From an uncultured Marinobacter sp. (lineage in GTDB: Bacteria; Pseudomonadota; Gammaproteobacteria; Pseudomonadales; Oleiphilaceae): a stretch of 64,000 bases of DNA. The stretch covers positions 43,186 to 107,185 of the forward strand of contig NZ_CAMPJO010000010.1 in NCBI RefSeq assembly GCF_946886895.1. The letters are read 5' to 3'. The notes below the pieces were generated by a model. The model was not told where the DNA came from. It saw only the letters and a program-made list of their open reading frames with translations, and made no database searches. Position 1 is the first letter of the stretch. Each line of letters starts with the position of its first letter. Shown piece after piece: positions 9,539 to 18,321 of the stretch. Position numbers and translations under genes: made by a program.

Positions 9539-10543
9539 ATGAACTATCGACACTCACTGCTGGCGCTGGCCATTACGTCCGGCCTCAGCGCCGCTCCCGC
9601 CGCCCACGCGCTCGAACTCGGCACCTTCAACGACACCGCCTTCAGCATTGGCGGTTACTTCAAGGCCGAAGGAATTTACGAAAAGCCGGACAACGGTGAC
9701 TCCCGCATTTTCGGCCGCTCGAGCCAGTCCCGCGTTAACCTCAAAGCCGTTACCCAAAAGCAGGGCCATACCATCGTCGGCTTTGTGGAAGGTGACTTCT
9801 ACGGTGGCACCTACCCGGGCGAGAACAACGATCTGCGGTTGCGCCATGCCTTCATCAAGGTTGACCAGACCACGGTCGGGCAAACCTGGACGGGCCAGTT
9901 CTGGGCCGTTGCCTACCACGATTACCTGGACTTCCTGGGCGGTCCCCGAGGCACTCTGGGCGGTTTCAACTTCCGCACCAACCTGATCAGCCACCAGATC
10001 GCCGGCTTCCGCGTTACGGCCCAGGACCCGGTTAATAACGATGCCGACATTCCGGATCTGGCCGTCAATTACAACCTGAACGTCGACGGTGGTCATCGCG
10101 TGATCCTCACCGCCTCCGGGCGCGAAGTGGAAAACGGTGACTTTGTCGCCGGTGGCGCCGTCGGCTCGAAATTCATGATCGGCCCGCACAGCCTCAACCT
10201 GAATGCCCACTACGGCGAAGGCCTGGGCGCCTTTACCGGGGTGGGCGTGAACAACAGCCTGTCATCACCGGATGTTGAGAACGGTGAAGCCGTCAGCCAG
10301 ACGGGGTTTGACATCGGCTTCCGCTATGTTATTAACAGTGACTGGCGAGCCAACGTGGCCTACACGGCGGTTGAGGTAGACGATAATGCCGAAACCAACT
10401 ACGAGGCCCATCGCGCAAACCTGATCCACAGCGTGACTCCGGATCTGGACGTTGGCGTGGAGTGGCGCAAGTACAACCTGGCTTTTGGCCCGCTGTTGCC
10501 GCGAGGCCAGCAGGTGGAAATCATGGCCAAATACGCGTTCTGA
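9539..10543 (+). CDS. DcaP-like outer-membrane porin
   Basis: 334-aa outer-membrane beta-barrel with a signal peptide (MNYRHSLLALAITSGLSA..., cleavage near AHA/LEL) and a C-terminal phenylalanine (KYAF) typical of barrel proteins. The opening after the signal (FNDTAFSIGGYFKAEGIYE) and QTWTGQFW region resemble the DcaP trimeric porins that pass dicarboxylic and aromatic acids. Position after the importer, with its own XylS-type operator, suggests it supplies the same substrate across the outer membrane. Identity as DcaP-like is moderately sure; the substrate is inferred. Confidence 0.75.
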   Translation: MNYRHSLLALAITSGLSAAPAAHALELGTFNDTAFSIGGYFKAEGIYEKPDNGDSRIFGRSSQSRVNLKAVTQKQGHTIVGFVEGDFYGGTYPGENNDLRLRHAFIKVDQTTVGQTWTGQFWAVAYHDYLDFLGGPRGTLGGFNFRTNLISHQIAGFRVTAQDPVNNDADIPDLAVNYNLNVDGGHRVILTASGREVENGDFVAGGAVGSKFMIGPHSLNLNAHYGEGLGAFTGVGVNNSLSSPDVENGEAVSQTGFDIGFRYVINSDWRANVAYTAVEVDDNAETNYEAHRANLIHSVTPDLDVGVEWRKYNLAFGPLLPRGQQVEIMAKYAF

Positions 10544-10583
10544 TCCGGGCGCTCGGAATTGGTAAGCTTGCCCCAGACAGATA

Positions 10584-10611
10584 CAGGTGCCGTCGATGTC
10601 GGCGGCACCTG
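10584..10611. terminator. Hairpin between porin and IclR gene
   Basis: Perfect 9-bp arms CAGGTGCCG and CGGCACCTG with a 10-base loop, 40 bases after the porin stop. No T-run follows, so it may be a Rho-type or processing hairpin, or an operator, rather than an intrinsic terminator. Confidence 0.4.
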
Positions 10612-10660
10612 CTATCCCGCCGCCAACGGCACCATCAGCAACCTGATTACGGCGATCTCC

Positions 10661-11467
10661 ATGGCAGAAGAAAGTCCCAAACGTCAGGGCATCGGTTCAC
10701 TGGAAATCGGCCTGCACATTCTCAATTACATATCCACCGCGCCCCGGCCACCCACGCTCAAGGAGCTGTCCTCGGCGCTGGACCTGTCCCCCAGCCGGGC
10801 TCACAAATATCTGGTCAGCCTGCTGCGGGAAGGCTTCATCAACCAGGTCAACCACGCCCAGTACACCCTGGGCAATTCCAGCCTCACCCTGGGCATCTCC
10901 GCGCTGCGGCGGATCAACCCGATCCAGCTTTCCTACGAGGCGGTGGATAGGCTGAACGAGGACACCGACAAAACCGTGTCGGTCACAGTCTGGAATGGCA
11001 ATGGCCCCCTGATCATCAAATGGCTGGACTCCAGCCAGCCCATTTCCGTGAACGTTCGCCTGGGTGCGGAGCTGTCGCCGCTGAATTCCGCGTCTGGCCG
11101 CATCTACCTCGCCAGCCTGCCGGCCAAGCGACGCCGGCAATTGATTGACCAGCACTACAAACAGGCCCGCGTTTTGCCCAGGCACCAAGGCAAGCCCATC
11201 ACCCGGGAAGAACTGGGCGGCCACCTGGACATGATCCGGGAAACAGGGTACTGCGCGTTCTTCAGTGACTACCTGCCGGAGATCAATGTGCTGAGCATGC
11301 CGGTCTTTGATATCAACGGCAGCATCGTCACCATCATCACCCTGCTGGGCATGGACCGGGATACCGACATCAGTGAAGGTTCCGAACTGTTCCGGCAGGT
11401 GCAGGATTGCGCCCGCCGGGTCACCCGGAAAATCTGCGGGGAGCAGAAGCAGGCATCCGCCAATTAA
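10661..11467 (+). CDS. IclR-family transcriptional regulator
   Basis: 268-aa regulator with an N-terminal winged helix-turn-helix (SLEIGLHILNYI... LKELSSALDLSPSRAHKYL, about residues 9-55) and a C-terminal IclR effector domain (SASGRIYLASLP). Earlier in-frame starts, to 10559, would add 34 residues unlike the family, so ATG 10661 is used; its ribosome site is weak. IclR proteins near beta-ketoadipate and aromatic genes often sense pathway intermediates (PcaR, PobR, CatR types); the effector here is unknown. It converges on the AraC gene, overlapping 4 bases at the 3' ends. Confidence 0.82.
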   Translation: MAEESPKRQGIGSLEIGLHILNYISTAPRPPTLKELSSALDLSPSRAHKYLVSLLREGFINQVNHAQYTLGNSSLTLGISALRRINPIQLSYEAVDRLNEDTDKTVSVTVWNGNGPLIIKWLDSSQPISVNVRLGAELSPLNSASGRIYLASLPAKRRRQLIDQHYKQARVLPRHQGKPITREELGGHLDMIRETGYCAFFSDYLPEINVLSMPVFDINGSIVTIITLLGMDRDTDISEGSELFRQVQDCARRVTRKICGEQKQASAN

Positions 11468-12420
11468 CCGGCCATTCGCAGGGTTTCAGATGGCAACTCG
11501 CCGAATAACTTCCGGTAATCGGACGAGAACCGGCCAAGGTGGCTGAAGCCGTAATCCAGCGCAATTTCGGTGACATTCCGGTACTGGCCGGCCTGCAGAT
11601 CTTCCCGCAACTGGCGCAGCTTCCGATGTTTGACATAGCACTTCGGTGTGGTGTCAAAGGCCCGTGAAAAGGCGTTGTAGATGGACCGTATGCTCATGTT
11701 GGAAATCCCGGAGAGCTCCTCCATCCCGATATCCCGTTTCAGGTTTTCATCGATATAACGGATGATCCGGTCCATGGCCGGCGTTTTTGTCAGCGCCGGA
11801 TCGGTTTCGCTCCAGTTTGAGGGAAACACGGTCAACAGTTTTTTCAGGATGATTTCCCGATAGGGGCCAGACACCAGGGAGACGTCGTTGTTTCCGCACT
11901 CCTCGATCTCCGAGAATACCGCCCCCAGAATGTTGGTCAGGGCCGGGCAAAGACGCAGATCAACGGGACTTCTGACAAACCGGATGCCGTCATCGGGAAT
12001 CCGGCCGGTCGTCGCCGCACGGGCGCTGTTTAACACCGGCTCCGGTATTTTGATGATCAGCTTCTCGCAATCCGTCGAGTATTCGAGGTCAATCTGCTCG
12101 TCGGGATTCACCATTAATGCCTGGCCCCGGCGGATCATCAGGCGGTCATCCCGGTTCTGCCAGAGACACTGTCCGCGAGTGACAATCTGGAGGTGGTAAA
12201 CCGCCTCCAGCGCCGGGCTTTTCACCCGCACATGGTTGCCGTAGCTGACTTCAGACAATCCGAAACCGGCAAATTCGCGGAAACTCAGGCTCGAAGCCCG
12301 GTTCTCTTCCCCCAGTAATTCCAGACTGTGACGACCGATATGGCGATTGACAAAAGCCGACACATCTTCCGGATGAGCCCCGTGAAAGACCCGCGCACCA
12401 GCTAACGACTGACAGAACAT
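11464..12420 (-). CDS. XylS/BenR-like AraC-family activator
   Basis: 318-aa AraC-family regulator. The N-terminal half resembles the AraC_binding_2 sensor; the C-terminal 100 residues carry two helix-turn-helix motifs, ending with TEIALDYGFSHLGRFSSDYR and FGELPSETLR, which closely follow the XylS/BenR C-terminus as remembered. ATG 12420 is chosen because CGGAG lies just before it; a longer frame to 12504 has no such site. XylS/BenR proteins bind benzoates and activate from TGCA-N6-GGNTA repeats; three such repeats lie at 3.7, 4.8 and 9.4 kb. It is therefore the probable activator of the chemoreceptor, importer and porin. The effector (benzoate or a relative) is inferred. Confidence 0.78.
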   Translation of the reverse strand: MFCQSLAGARVFHGAHPEDVSAFVNRHIGRHSLELLGEENRASSLSFREFAGFGLSEVSYGNHVRVKSPALEAVYHLQIVTRGQCLWQNRDDRLMIRRGQALMVNPDEQIDLEYSTDCEKLIIKIPEPVLNSARAATTGRIPDDGIRFVRSPVDLRLCPALTNILGAVFSEIEECGNNDVSLVSGPYREIILKKLLTVFPSNWSETDPALTKTPAMDRIIRYIDENLKRDIGMEELSGISNMSIRSIYNAFSRAFDTTPKCYVKHRKLRQLREDLQAGQYRNVTEIALDYGFSHLGRFSSDYRKLFGELPSETLRMAG

Positions 12421-12575
12421 GATGTGCTCCGTTGTATTTATTGTGAACTCGTTTACTTTATATAAATCGAAGTGATCAATCAACAACCAATCCAGCCCCT
12501 GCACGGGATCCGTAATCCGCCAGATCGCCTCTCCTGTGCTATGGTTTTTCGAGACTCAAACCAAAGGCTGCGCTC

Positions 12576-13304
12576 ATGAGCAATCCCAAACACACCCTGT
12601 TCTGGATGACGCTTTTCCTGGCCGTCGTGGCCGTGGTCGGTGTGCTGATCCACGCACCACTGATCGAGGCCTTCATGGCCAACTGGGTGTTCAACCTGTT
12701 GATCGTTTTTGTTCTGCTGATTGGCATCGGGCTCACCTACCGGCAGGTATTCGTGCTGTTCCCGGAAATGCGCTGGATTTCCCAGTTCCGCACCGGCAAT
12801 GCCGGCCTGTCGGTGCTGCAGGAGCCACGCCTGCTCAAACCCCTGGCACGGCAACTGGGCGAAGACGCCAAACGGGATCGCTTTACTCTGTCGACCCTGT
12901 CCCTGCGCACGGTACTGGACGGCATTCACTCACGCATGGACGAGCAACGGGAGATCACCCGCTACTTCATCAGTCTGCTGATTTTTCTGGGGTTACTGGG
13001 CACCTTCTGGGGGCTGCTCGGCACCATCAACGCCGTGGGCGAGGTCATTACCAACCTGGACATGAGCCAGGGAGATTTCGGCAAGGTCTTCGCGGATTTG
13101 CAGGCCGGCCTGCTGACACCGCTACAGGGCATGGGCACGGCCTTCAGTTCCTCCCTGCTGGGGCTGGGCGGTTCGCTGATTCTCGGGTTCCTGGATATCC
13201 AGGCCGGCCACGCCCAGAACCGGTTCTATGACGGACTGGAGGAATGGCTGACCAGCGTGACCAACCTGGTGGACCGGGTTGATGCCGAGAAAGAGCTGAC
13301 ATGA
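12576..13304 (+). CDS. MotA/TolQ/ExbB-type proton-channel protein
   Basis: 242-aa membrane protein: two N-terminal transmembrane helices (about 10-55), a cytoplasmic stretch (60-125), then two more helices containing GLLGTFWGLLGTI (about 140-152) and GMGTAFSSSLLGLGGS (about 187-202), the MotA/TolQ/ExbB ion-channel signature. It overlaps the downstream OmpA-like gene by 4 bases, so the two likely form one stator-like complex. No flagellar, Tol or TonB genes are adjacent. It is far shorter than the defence protein ZorA and lacks its long tail. Cellular role unknown; energised envelope or peptidoglycan-linked function is inferred. Confidence 0.75.
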   Translation: MSNPKHTLFWMTLFLAVVAVVGVLIHAPLIEAFMANWVFNLLIVFVLLIGIGLTYRQVFVLFPEMRWISQFRTGNAGLSVLQEPRLLKPLARQLGEDAKRDRFTLSTLSLRTVLDGIHSRMDEQREITRYFISLLIFLGLLGTFWGLLGTINAVGEVITNLDMSQGDFGKVFADLQAGLLTPLQGMGTAFSSSLLGLGGSLILGFLDIQAGHAQNRFYDGLEEWLTSVTNLVDRVDAEKELT

Positions 13305-14326
13305 TCGGCTCCCGGCGTCGCACCCGCAGCACCGTCAACGTCTGGCCAGGCTATGTGGATGCCCTGTCCGCCCTGCTGATGCTGATCATTTTCATGCTGC
13401 TGGTGTATGTGGTGAGCCAGCTCTACCTGTCCCAGACCCTGTCTGACCGCAACTCCGAACTGGCCCGGCTGAACCAGCGGTTGTCGGAAATTTCCGAGTT
13501 GCTGGGCCTGGAACGCAGCAAAACCGAGGCCCTGGAGCAGGAAATGGCGTCGGTGCAGGATACTTACAGTGCCAGCCTGGCGCGACTGGAAAATACCCGT
13601 GAACGGTTGATGCAACAAACCGCCAACGCCCAGGCCCAGTCGGAGCGACTGCAAAGCCTGGACCAGGCGCTGGACGAGAAAGATGAACTGTCCGCCAGCC
13701 AGCAGAACATGATCCTTCGACTTTCCAATCAGATTGCTTCGCTCCGGGCGCAACTGGCGCAAATTGCTGAAGCCCTGAAGCTGCAAAAAGAAAGGACCGC
13801 GGAAAAGGCCGGAGAACTCGAGAATGTCAGCCGCCGCCTCAACGTGCTGCTGGCGGAGCGGGTGAACCAACTGGAGCAGTACCAGTCCGAATTCTTCGCC
13901 CGGCTGCGGGATATCCTGGCCGCCAACGAAAACATCCGGATTGTCGGCGACCGCTTCCTGCTGCCGTCGGAACTGCTGTTTGCCTCAGGCTCCGCGCAGC
14001 TTGGCGAAGACGGCAAGCGGGAACTGGACAAACTGGCAAAGGTGTTGCTGAATGTCGCCGACAAGATTCCGGATGATGTGGACTGGATTCTTCGCATTGA
14101 CGGCCACACCGACATCATTCCCATCAACACACCGCAGTTCCCCTCCAACTGGGAACTGTCCACCGCACGGGCCGTCGCCGTCGTGCGCTACCTGGCAGGC
14201 CAGGGCGTCCCCGAAAAACGCATGGTGGCGGCCGGGTTTGGTGAGTTTTTCCCGGTGGCTGAGGGTACCTCGCCGGAGGCACTGCAGAAGAATCGGCGGA
14301 TTGAGATCAAGTTGACGGATCGCTGA
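13301..14326 (+). CDS. MotB-like protein with coiled coil and OmpA peptidoglycan-binding domain
   Basis: 341 aa. One N-terminal membrane helix (about 22-45; the segment VDALSALLMLIIFMLLVYVV includes the Asp expected for MotB-type proton binding). A long heptad-rich coiled coil spans about 48-200. The C-terminal OmpA/MotB domain (about 215-340) has SELLFASGSAQL, IDGHTDIIPI and the terminal RRIEIKL motif that hold peptidoglycan. It is translationally coupled to the channel gene. The long coiled coil between membrane helix and OmpA domain distinguishes it from MotB and TolR. Probably a peptidoglycan-anchored stator partner; no partner rotor or receptor is visible. Confidence 0.75.
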   Translation: MIGSRRRTRSTVNVWPGYVDALSALLMLIIFMLLVYVVSQLYLSQTLSDRNSELARLNQRLSEISELLGLERSKTEALEQEMASVQDTYSASLARLENTRERLMQQTANAQAQSERLQSLDQALDEKDELSASQQNMILRLSNQIASLRAQLAQIAEALKLQKERTAEKAGELENVSRRLNVLLAERVNQLEQYQSEFFARLRDILAANENIRIVGDRFLLPSELLFASGSAQLGEDGKRELDKLAKVLLNVADKIPDDVDWILRIDGHTDIIPINTPQFPSNWELSTARAVAVVRYLAGQGVPEKRMVAAGFGEFFPVAEGTSPEALQKNRRIEIKLTDR

Positions 14327-14362
14327 CCCTCGACCGGCATGGCGGCGTGTTAAAGCCCTAAC

Positions 14363-14832
14363 TCAATCAACCCCGGATGATCGGGAATAAATCTTGTGCA
14401 GTTGTGTATCCTGTTCGGCCAGCATCAACGCCATCGTAATAATGGATCTGGCCATACCGCGAACAAGATTTAGGAGCATCAGGCCGAAAGCGACCGGCCG
14501 GTCCAAGAGCGCGACCATCGGGACAAAGCCCATATCGTCCCCTGGTTCATGACGGCGGGCGAGGGTCGTTCGCCGTCCTGCCGTGGCATCCAGGTGCTGA
14601 CCGTCCCGCTCAGAACGATATAGAAGGCCTCGCTGCGTTCGCCGACAGAGTATAGGCACTCCCCTGTATCAAGACGGATCACACGTCCCTTTTCCAGCAA
14701 GCGCCGAATCACCTTGTCCGGAATCGCACCAAAAGTCGAGAGCTCCCGAAAATAAGCAGAGCCCTTCTCCTGCCAATACGCCAGGGCATCCATCTCACGC
14801 ATGCGATAACTACCTGGTTGGCGAGTTACCAT
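14363..14832 (-). pseudogene. Frameshifted and shortened cyclic-nucleotide-binding protein
   Basis: The first frame (from 14832) reads as a cNMP-binding domain: GRVIRLDTGECLYSVGERSEAF, IVLSGTVSTW. In a G-run at 14539-14542 (minus strand) one base appears lost; the other frame continues with GDDMGFVPMVALLDRPVAF, then jumps to a helix (LLNLVRGMARSIITMALML), as if the rest of the domain were deleted. Stop at 14363. So at least one frameshift and one internal deletion; a functional product is unlikely. It probably once encoded a Crp-like or cNMP-sensing cytoplasmic protein. Confidence 0.65.
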
Positions 14833-14970
14833 TTCAGTATAGCGCGCTCCCAGGCAAAGAAGCGTTCACAATCCGTGATGGAACGAGAACCCGGAGCCGA
14901 TGTGAATGACAGGCCTTAAGGGGAATCATTCAACGCTTACTGGCCTTGCCAGTCAACGCGACATCCTGAG

Positions 14971-15568
14971 TTAATCATTCTGCTGTAGCAACGCATGCAT
15001 TGTCGCAGTATCCGGCGCCTCAATCCCCAGATGCTCACAACGCCGCAACACCGCTCCGGCAATACTATCCAGCTCCAGAGGCCGCCCCTATTCTTTATCC
15101 ACCAACATCGACGTCTTGATAGCATTGAAACTGCTGATCAGCTCGAACATCTCGTCCAGGTCTTTCCTGGTAAGGTTTACACCGTCTGCCTGTGAGGCGG
15201 CGATGGTCTCGGCCATCGCACCCTAGACGATTTGTGCGGCACCCTCGGCTTCGATAACACCCGGGCTGACAATGTGGCCGCCGATTCGCACGGCCAACCC
15301 GCCGATGACTCTGTCAGCGCCAACGGTCTCGGACAGGAGCGGTTCGTTGTCGACACCGTTTTGCAGGGAAAGCACTGGCGATCGTCCCTGCCTCAAGCCG
15401 CTGAGCCAGTTCCCGGCCATGATAACGGACCGTCAGGCCGTTCGTTTGAATGGCGCACAGATGTGCACCACGCGCTGTCAGTACCGACCGATGTCCGGCT
15501 TCCAGCAGCTTTGCAGCATAATAGCCACCAATGCCTCCGGCACCAATCATCAGAAATCGAAAAGGCAT
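14971..15568 (-). pseudogene. Remnant of a ketopantoate reductase-like (PanE/ApbA) gene
   Basis: The ATG at 15568 overlaps the stop of the preceding gene and opens with MPFRFLMIGAGGIGGYYAAK, the NAD(P)-binding signature of PanE/ApbA reductases. The reading then shifts frame near 15380-15420 (LQNGVDNE, VGADRVIGGLAVRIGG continues in a second frame). It hits a stop near 15224 and resumes with the C-terminal part (SFNAIKTSMLVDKE, stop, GRPLELDSIAGAV). Compared with full-length family members about 90 central residues are missing. It was the last gene of the meta-pathway transcription unit and is now non-functional. Confidence 0.72.
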
Positions 15569-16245
15569 TATCGCATCCAACCAAATCCCGAAAGCGTCTG
15601 TGCCTCGTTATTCATACCGCTACTGAACATCCTCTGGGGAAACCGGGAGCCTCCCAGCGAGAAGGCGGCATTGAGCAGACATACCGTCGGGTCATCCAGC
15701 TTCGGCGCAGCGTTTTGCTCAGTGATCCCTTTAAAGGTCATAACCGCGCCCCATTGTTGATCCTGGACCCAACCACTGATCATCTCTCGCAGGTGGCGGT
15801 CGTGCGGAGACACCTTGGTGGATGCTTTGTCGTCCAGGCAAACGATCAGAACCCCCTGTTCACGCAAGACCTCCAGGCACTGACCGACGCGCCGATAGTC
15901 ATATTCACTCATTCCAGTATTCAGGCGCAATTCAGACAGATCTCCCGGTTCTTCGGACAGCAGCACCTTGAGCAGGTCTCGTCGGGTATTGGCTACCTCT
16001 GTCAGAATGCCAGGCGTGAATCCCTGCTGATTCAACTGCGAGTGTATAGCCTCGGCCCTGTCGGCACTGCCGCTCAGGTGCATCACAAGGGGCGCGCGAA
16101 GGTCAGAATCTGTACTGATCAATACCACACTCTTGTACCACTTGCCCCAGATCATCCTCGCAGGCCCCGAGCTGGCCTGTTGCTTAGTCTGTAGGCTCTC
16201 AACGTTGCAAGAGACAAATAACACGGGCAGCTTGTTCATGGGCAT
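15568..16245 (-). CDS. DODA-type extradiol dioxygenase homologue lacking its metal ligands
   Basis: 225 aa, intact frame. Its pattern follows the LigB/DODA (YgiD) family: an opening LPVLFVS strand, VVLIS strand, VLREQGVLIVC, a late AAFSLGG helix and a final FGW region. But where active enzymes have His ligands (SHGSP, SAHW, DHG, VHN) this protein reads SCNVE, STDSD, no DHG, and ASTKV, and it is shorter than the usual 255-270 aa. It is either a pseudo-enzyme or a gene on the way to loss. It starts 33 bp after dmpI and is coupled (TAATG) to the broken PanE gene. Assignment is by remembered family pattern and is moderate. Confidence 0.5.
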   Translation of the reverse strand: MPMNKLPVLFVSCNVESLQTKQQASSGPARMIWGKWYKSVVLISTDSDLRAPLVMHLSGSADRAEAIHSQLNQQGFTPGILTEVANTRRDLLKVLLSEEPGDLSELRLNTGMSEYDYRRVGQCLEVLREQGVLIVCLDDKASTKVSPHDRHLREMISGWVQDQQWGAVMTFKGITEQNAAPKLDDPTVCLLNAAFSLGGSRFPQRMFSSGMNNEAQTLSGFGWMR

Positions 16246-16278
16246 TTCTCCGGAGATAGTCAGATCAGAAGCCGGGGC

Positions 16279-16470
16279 TCATCGCCCCAGCTTCCTCGCG
16301 GATTGTCCGGCAATACCAAAGTGCTGTTTGGGCATTTCGGTAATCATCACCCGAATGCGCTCCAGAGGCGCATCGAGGGAATGCGACATGGCTTCGGAGA
16401 CTTCCCGGATAAGCGTCTCTTTCTGCTCATCCGTCCGACCTTCTATGATATAAAGCTGTGCAATCGGCAT
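16279..16470 (-). CDS. dmpI: 4-oxalocrotonate tautomerase
   Basis: 63-aa enzyme isomerising 2-hydroxymuconate to 2-oxo-3-hexenedioate in the oxalocrotonate branch of meta-cleavage. After Met removal the catalytic Pro1 (MPIAQLYIIEGR) is exposed, and the two arginines near residues 11 and 39 that bind the substrate carboxylates are present (EGR, LERIRV). Length matches the hexameric XylH/DmpI family. Last canonical gene of the dmp operon. Confidence 0.93.
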   Translation of the reverse strand: MPIAQLYIIEGRTDEQKETLIREVSEAMSHSLDAPLERIRVMITEMPKQHFGIAGQSARKLGR

Positions 16471-16479
16471 GTTGCCTCC

Positions 16480-17274
16480 TTATTCGAACCGTGCAGACAC
16501 TGTGCCCAGGTTCTGGTAGCGGACCGTAATGTTGTCACCGGGTTCAACGGTAATGGCTGCAGTAATACCGCCAGTCATAATGAAGGTTCCAGCCGGGATG
16601 TGTTCACCACGCTCGGCCAGCAGGTTGGCCAGCATAGCCACGCTGGAAGCTGGATGGCCCAGTACGGCTGCGCCGGCGCCCACGTCCACCACTTCACCGT
16701 TTTTCTCGACGACCACACCCAGGGTTTTCAGGTCGACGTCCGCCACATCCGCCATCTGGCCACCGGTAATGAAGCGGGTGGAGGAGGCGTTGTCCGCCAC
16801 CACACTCACCAGGTCAAACTTGAAGTTCTCGTAGCGGGAGTCGATCACTTCCACCGCAGGAATAACAAAATCGGTGGCGGCCAGCACCTGGCCAATGTGA
16901 CAGCCCGGCCCTTTCAGCGGCTCCTTGGTGACAAAGGCAATTTCGGCCTCGATCTTCGGGTGAATCAGTTCCTTCGTATTCACCACGCCGCCATCGGGCA
17001 CACTGAAATAATCCGCCAGGAAACCGTAAATCGGCGTTTCCACACCCATCTGGGCCATCTTGGCCCAGGAAGTCAGGCCCATCTTCATGCCAACGATTTT
17101 GTTGCCCCGCGCTTCCTTGCGACGGCGAATTTCCCACTGCACGTCGTAAGCATCTTCGAAGGTCATCTCCGGGTAATCGTTGGTGACCTTGGTAATGTCG
17201 TGAGCCTGCAGTTCGGCGTTTTCCACGTGTTCAGCCAGGGCCAAAACCTGTTCGCGATTCAATGTCTTGCTCAT
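16480..17274 (-). CDS. dmpH: 4-oxalocrotonate (2-oxo-3-hexenedioate) decarboxylase
   Basis: 264 aa, Mg-dependent decarboxylase turning 2-oxo-3-hexenedioate into 2-oxopent-4-enoate. It shares the fold of the DmpE hydratase (KIEAEIAFV metal-binding Glu pair, [17 protein letters not shown]) and known members complex with the hydratase. Overlaps the dmpG stop by 4 bases. Distinguished from dmpE by the decarboxylase-type [12 protein letters not shown] stretch and by its place between dmpG and dmpI. Confidence 0.92.
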   Translation of the reverse strand: MSKTLNREQVLALAEHVENAELQAHDITKVTNDYPEMTFEDAYDVQWEIRRRKEARGNKIVGMKMGLTSWAKMAQMGVETPIYGFLADYFSVPDGGVVNTKELIHPKIEAEIAFVTKEPLKGPGCHIGQVLAATDFVIPAVEVIDSRYENFKFDLVSVVADNASSTRFITGGQMADVADVDLKTLGVVVEKNGEVVDVGAGAAVLGHPASSVAMLANLLAERGEHIPAGTFIMTGGITAAITVEPGDNITVRYQNLGTVSARFE

Positions 17275-18308
17275 GCGTTATGCTCCTTCTGTGCCGCCAG
17301 CAGATCCAGCGCCACGTCCACAATCATGTCTTCCTGGCCACCCACCATGCGGCGTTTGCCCAGTTCAACGAGAATATCCACAGTCTTCAAACCGTACTTC
17401 TGGGCCGCCACTTCCGAATGGCGCAGGAAGCTGGAGTAAACACCGGCGTAACCCAGGGCCAGCGTTTCGCGGTCCACCCGCACCGGGCGGTCCTGCAGCG
17501 GACGCACAATGTCGTCAGCGGCGTCCATCAGCGCGTACACGTCCGTGCCGTGCTCCCAGCCCAGCTTGTCGAAGGCGGCAATGCACACTTCCAGCGGGGC
17601 GTTGCCGGCGCCGGCACCCATGCCCGCCAGGGAAGCATCGACACGGTCACAGCCTTCTTCCACCGCCACGATGGAGTTAGCCACACCCAGGGCCAGGTTG
17701 TGGTGAGCATGAATACCGGTTTCGGTTTCCGGTTTGAGCACATCCTTGAGGGCCCGGAAACGGTCCCGGATGTCGTTCATGTTCATGGCGCCGCCGGAGT
17801 CGACGACATACAGGCAAGTGGCGCCGTAGTCTTCCATCAGCTTCGCCTGTTCCGCCAGACCCTGTGGGGTCTGCATGTGGCTCATCATCAGGAAGCCCAC
17901 GGTGTCCATGCCCAGCTTGCGGGCGTGTTCGATGTGCTGCCTTGATACGTCGGCTTCGGTGCAGTGGGTCGCGACACGGACGATGCGTGCACCGGCGTTG
18001 TAGGCGTTGTCCAGGTCGTGGACGGTACCGATGCCGGGCAGCAGCAGGGTGGCGATTTTGGCATGCTCGATGACGTCGGCTACGGCTTCGATCCACTCCA
18101 GGTCGGTGTGGGCACCAAAGCCGTAGTTGAAGCTGGAGCCCTGCAGGCCGTCGCCGTGGGCCACTTCAATGGAATCGACTTTGGCTTTATCCAGTGCCCG
18201 CGCAATGTCCTGCACGTTCTTGATGGAGTACTGATGGCGAATGGCGTGGCTGCCGTCGCGCAGGGTCACGTCGGAGATGTAGAGTTTCTTTCCGGGATTG
18301 AAGGTCAT
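17271..18308 (-). CDS. dmpG: 4-hydroxy-2-oxovalerate aldolase
   Basis: 345-aa Mn-dependent aldolase cleaving 4-hydroxy-2-oxovalerate to pyruvate and acetaldehyde. Visible HMGL-like TIM-barrel marks: [13 protein letters not shown] (metal/oxyanion site, residue about 15), [23 protein letters not shown] (metal-binding His pair near 200). It forms a channelling complex with DmpF, encoded 13 bp upstream, so acetaldehyde passes directly to the dehydrogenase. Confidence 0.95.
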   Translation of the reverse strand: MTFNPGKKLYISDVTLRDGSHAIRHQYSIKNVQDIARALDKAKVDSIEVAHGDGLQGSSFNYGFGAHTDLEWIEAVADVIEHAKIATLLLPGIGTVHDLDNAYNAGARIVRVATHCTEADVSRQHIEHARKLGMDTVGFLMMSHMQTPQGLAEQAKLMEDYGATCLYVVDSGGAMNMNDIRDRFRALKDVLKPETETGIHAHHNLALGVANSIVAVEEGCDRVDASLAGMGAGAGNAPLEVCIAAFDKLGWEHGTDVYALMDAADDIVRPLQDRPVRVDRETLALGYAGVYSSFLRHSEVAAQKYGLKTVDILVELGKRRMVGGQEDMIVDVALDLLAAQKEHNA

Positions 18309-18321
18309 GGTTCGTTCCTCC

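Noticed and set aside
12576..14326. Zorya defence system (ZorAB)
   Set aside because: The channel protein is only 242 aa without the long ZorA tail, and no ZorC/D/E genes follow.
16303..17439. Long plus-strand open frame (378 aa) opposite dmpH and dmpG
   Set aside because: Composition is a His-rich mirror of the dmp genes on the other strand; no domain, no ribosome site, no promoter. Similar antisense frames at 18298-19338, 20922-21875 and 25172-26497 rejected for the same reason.
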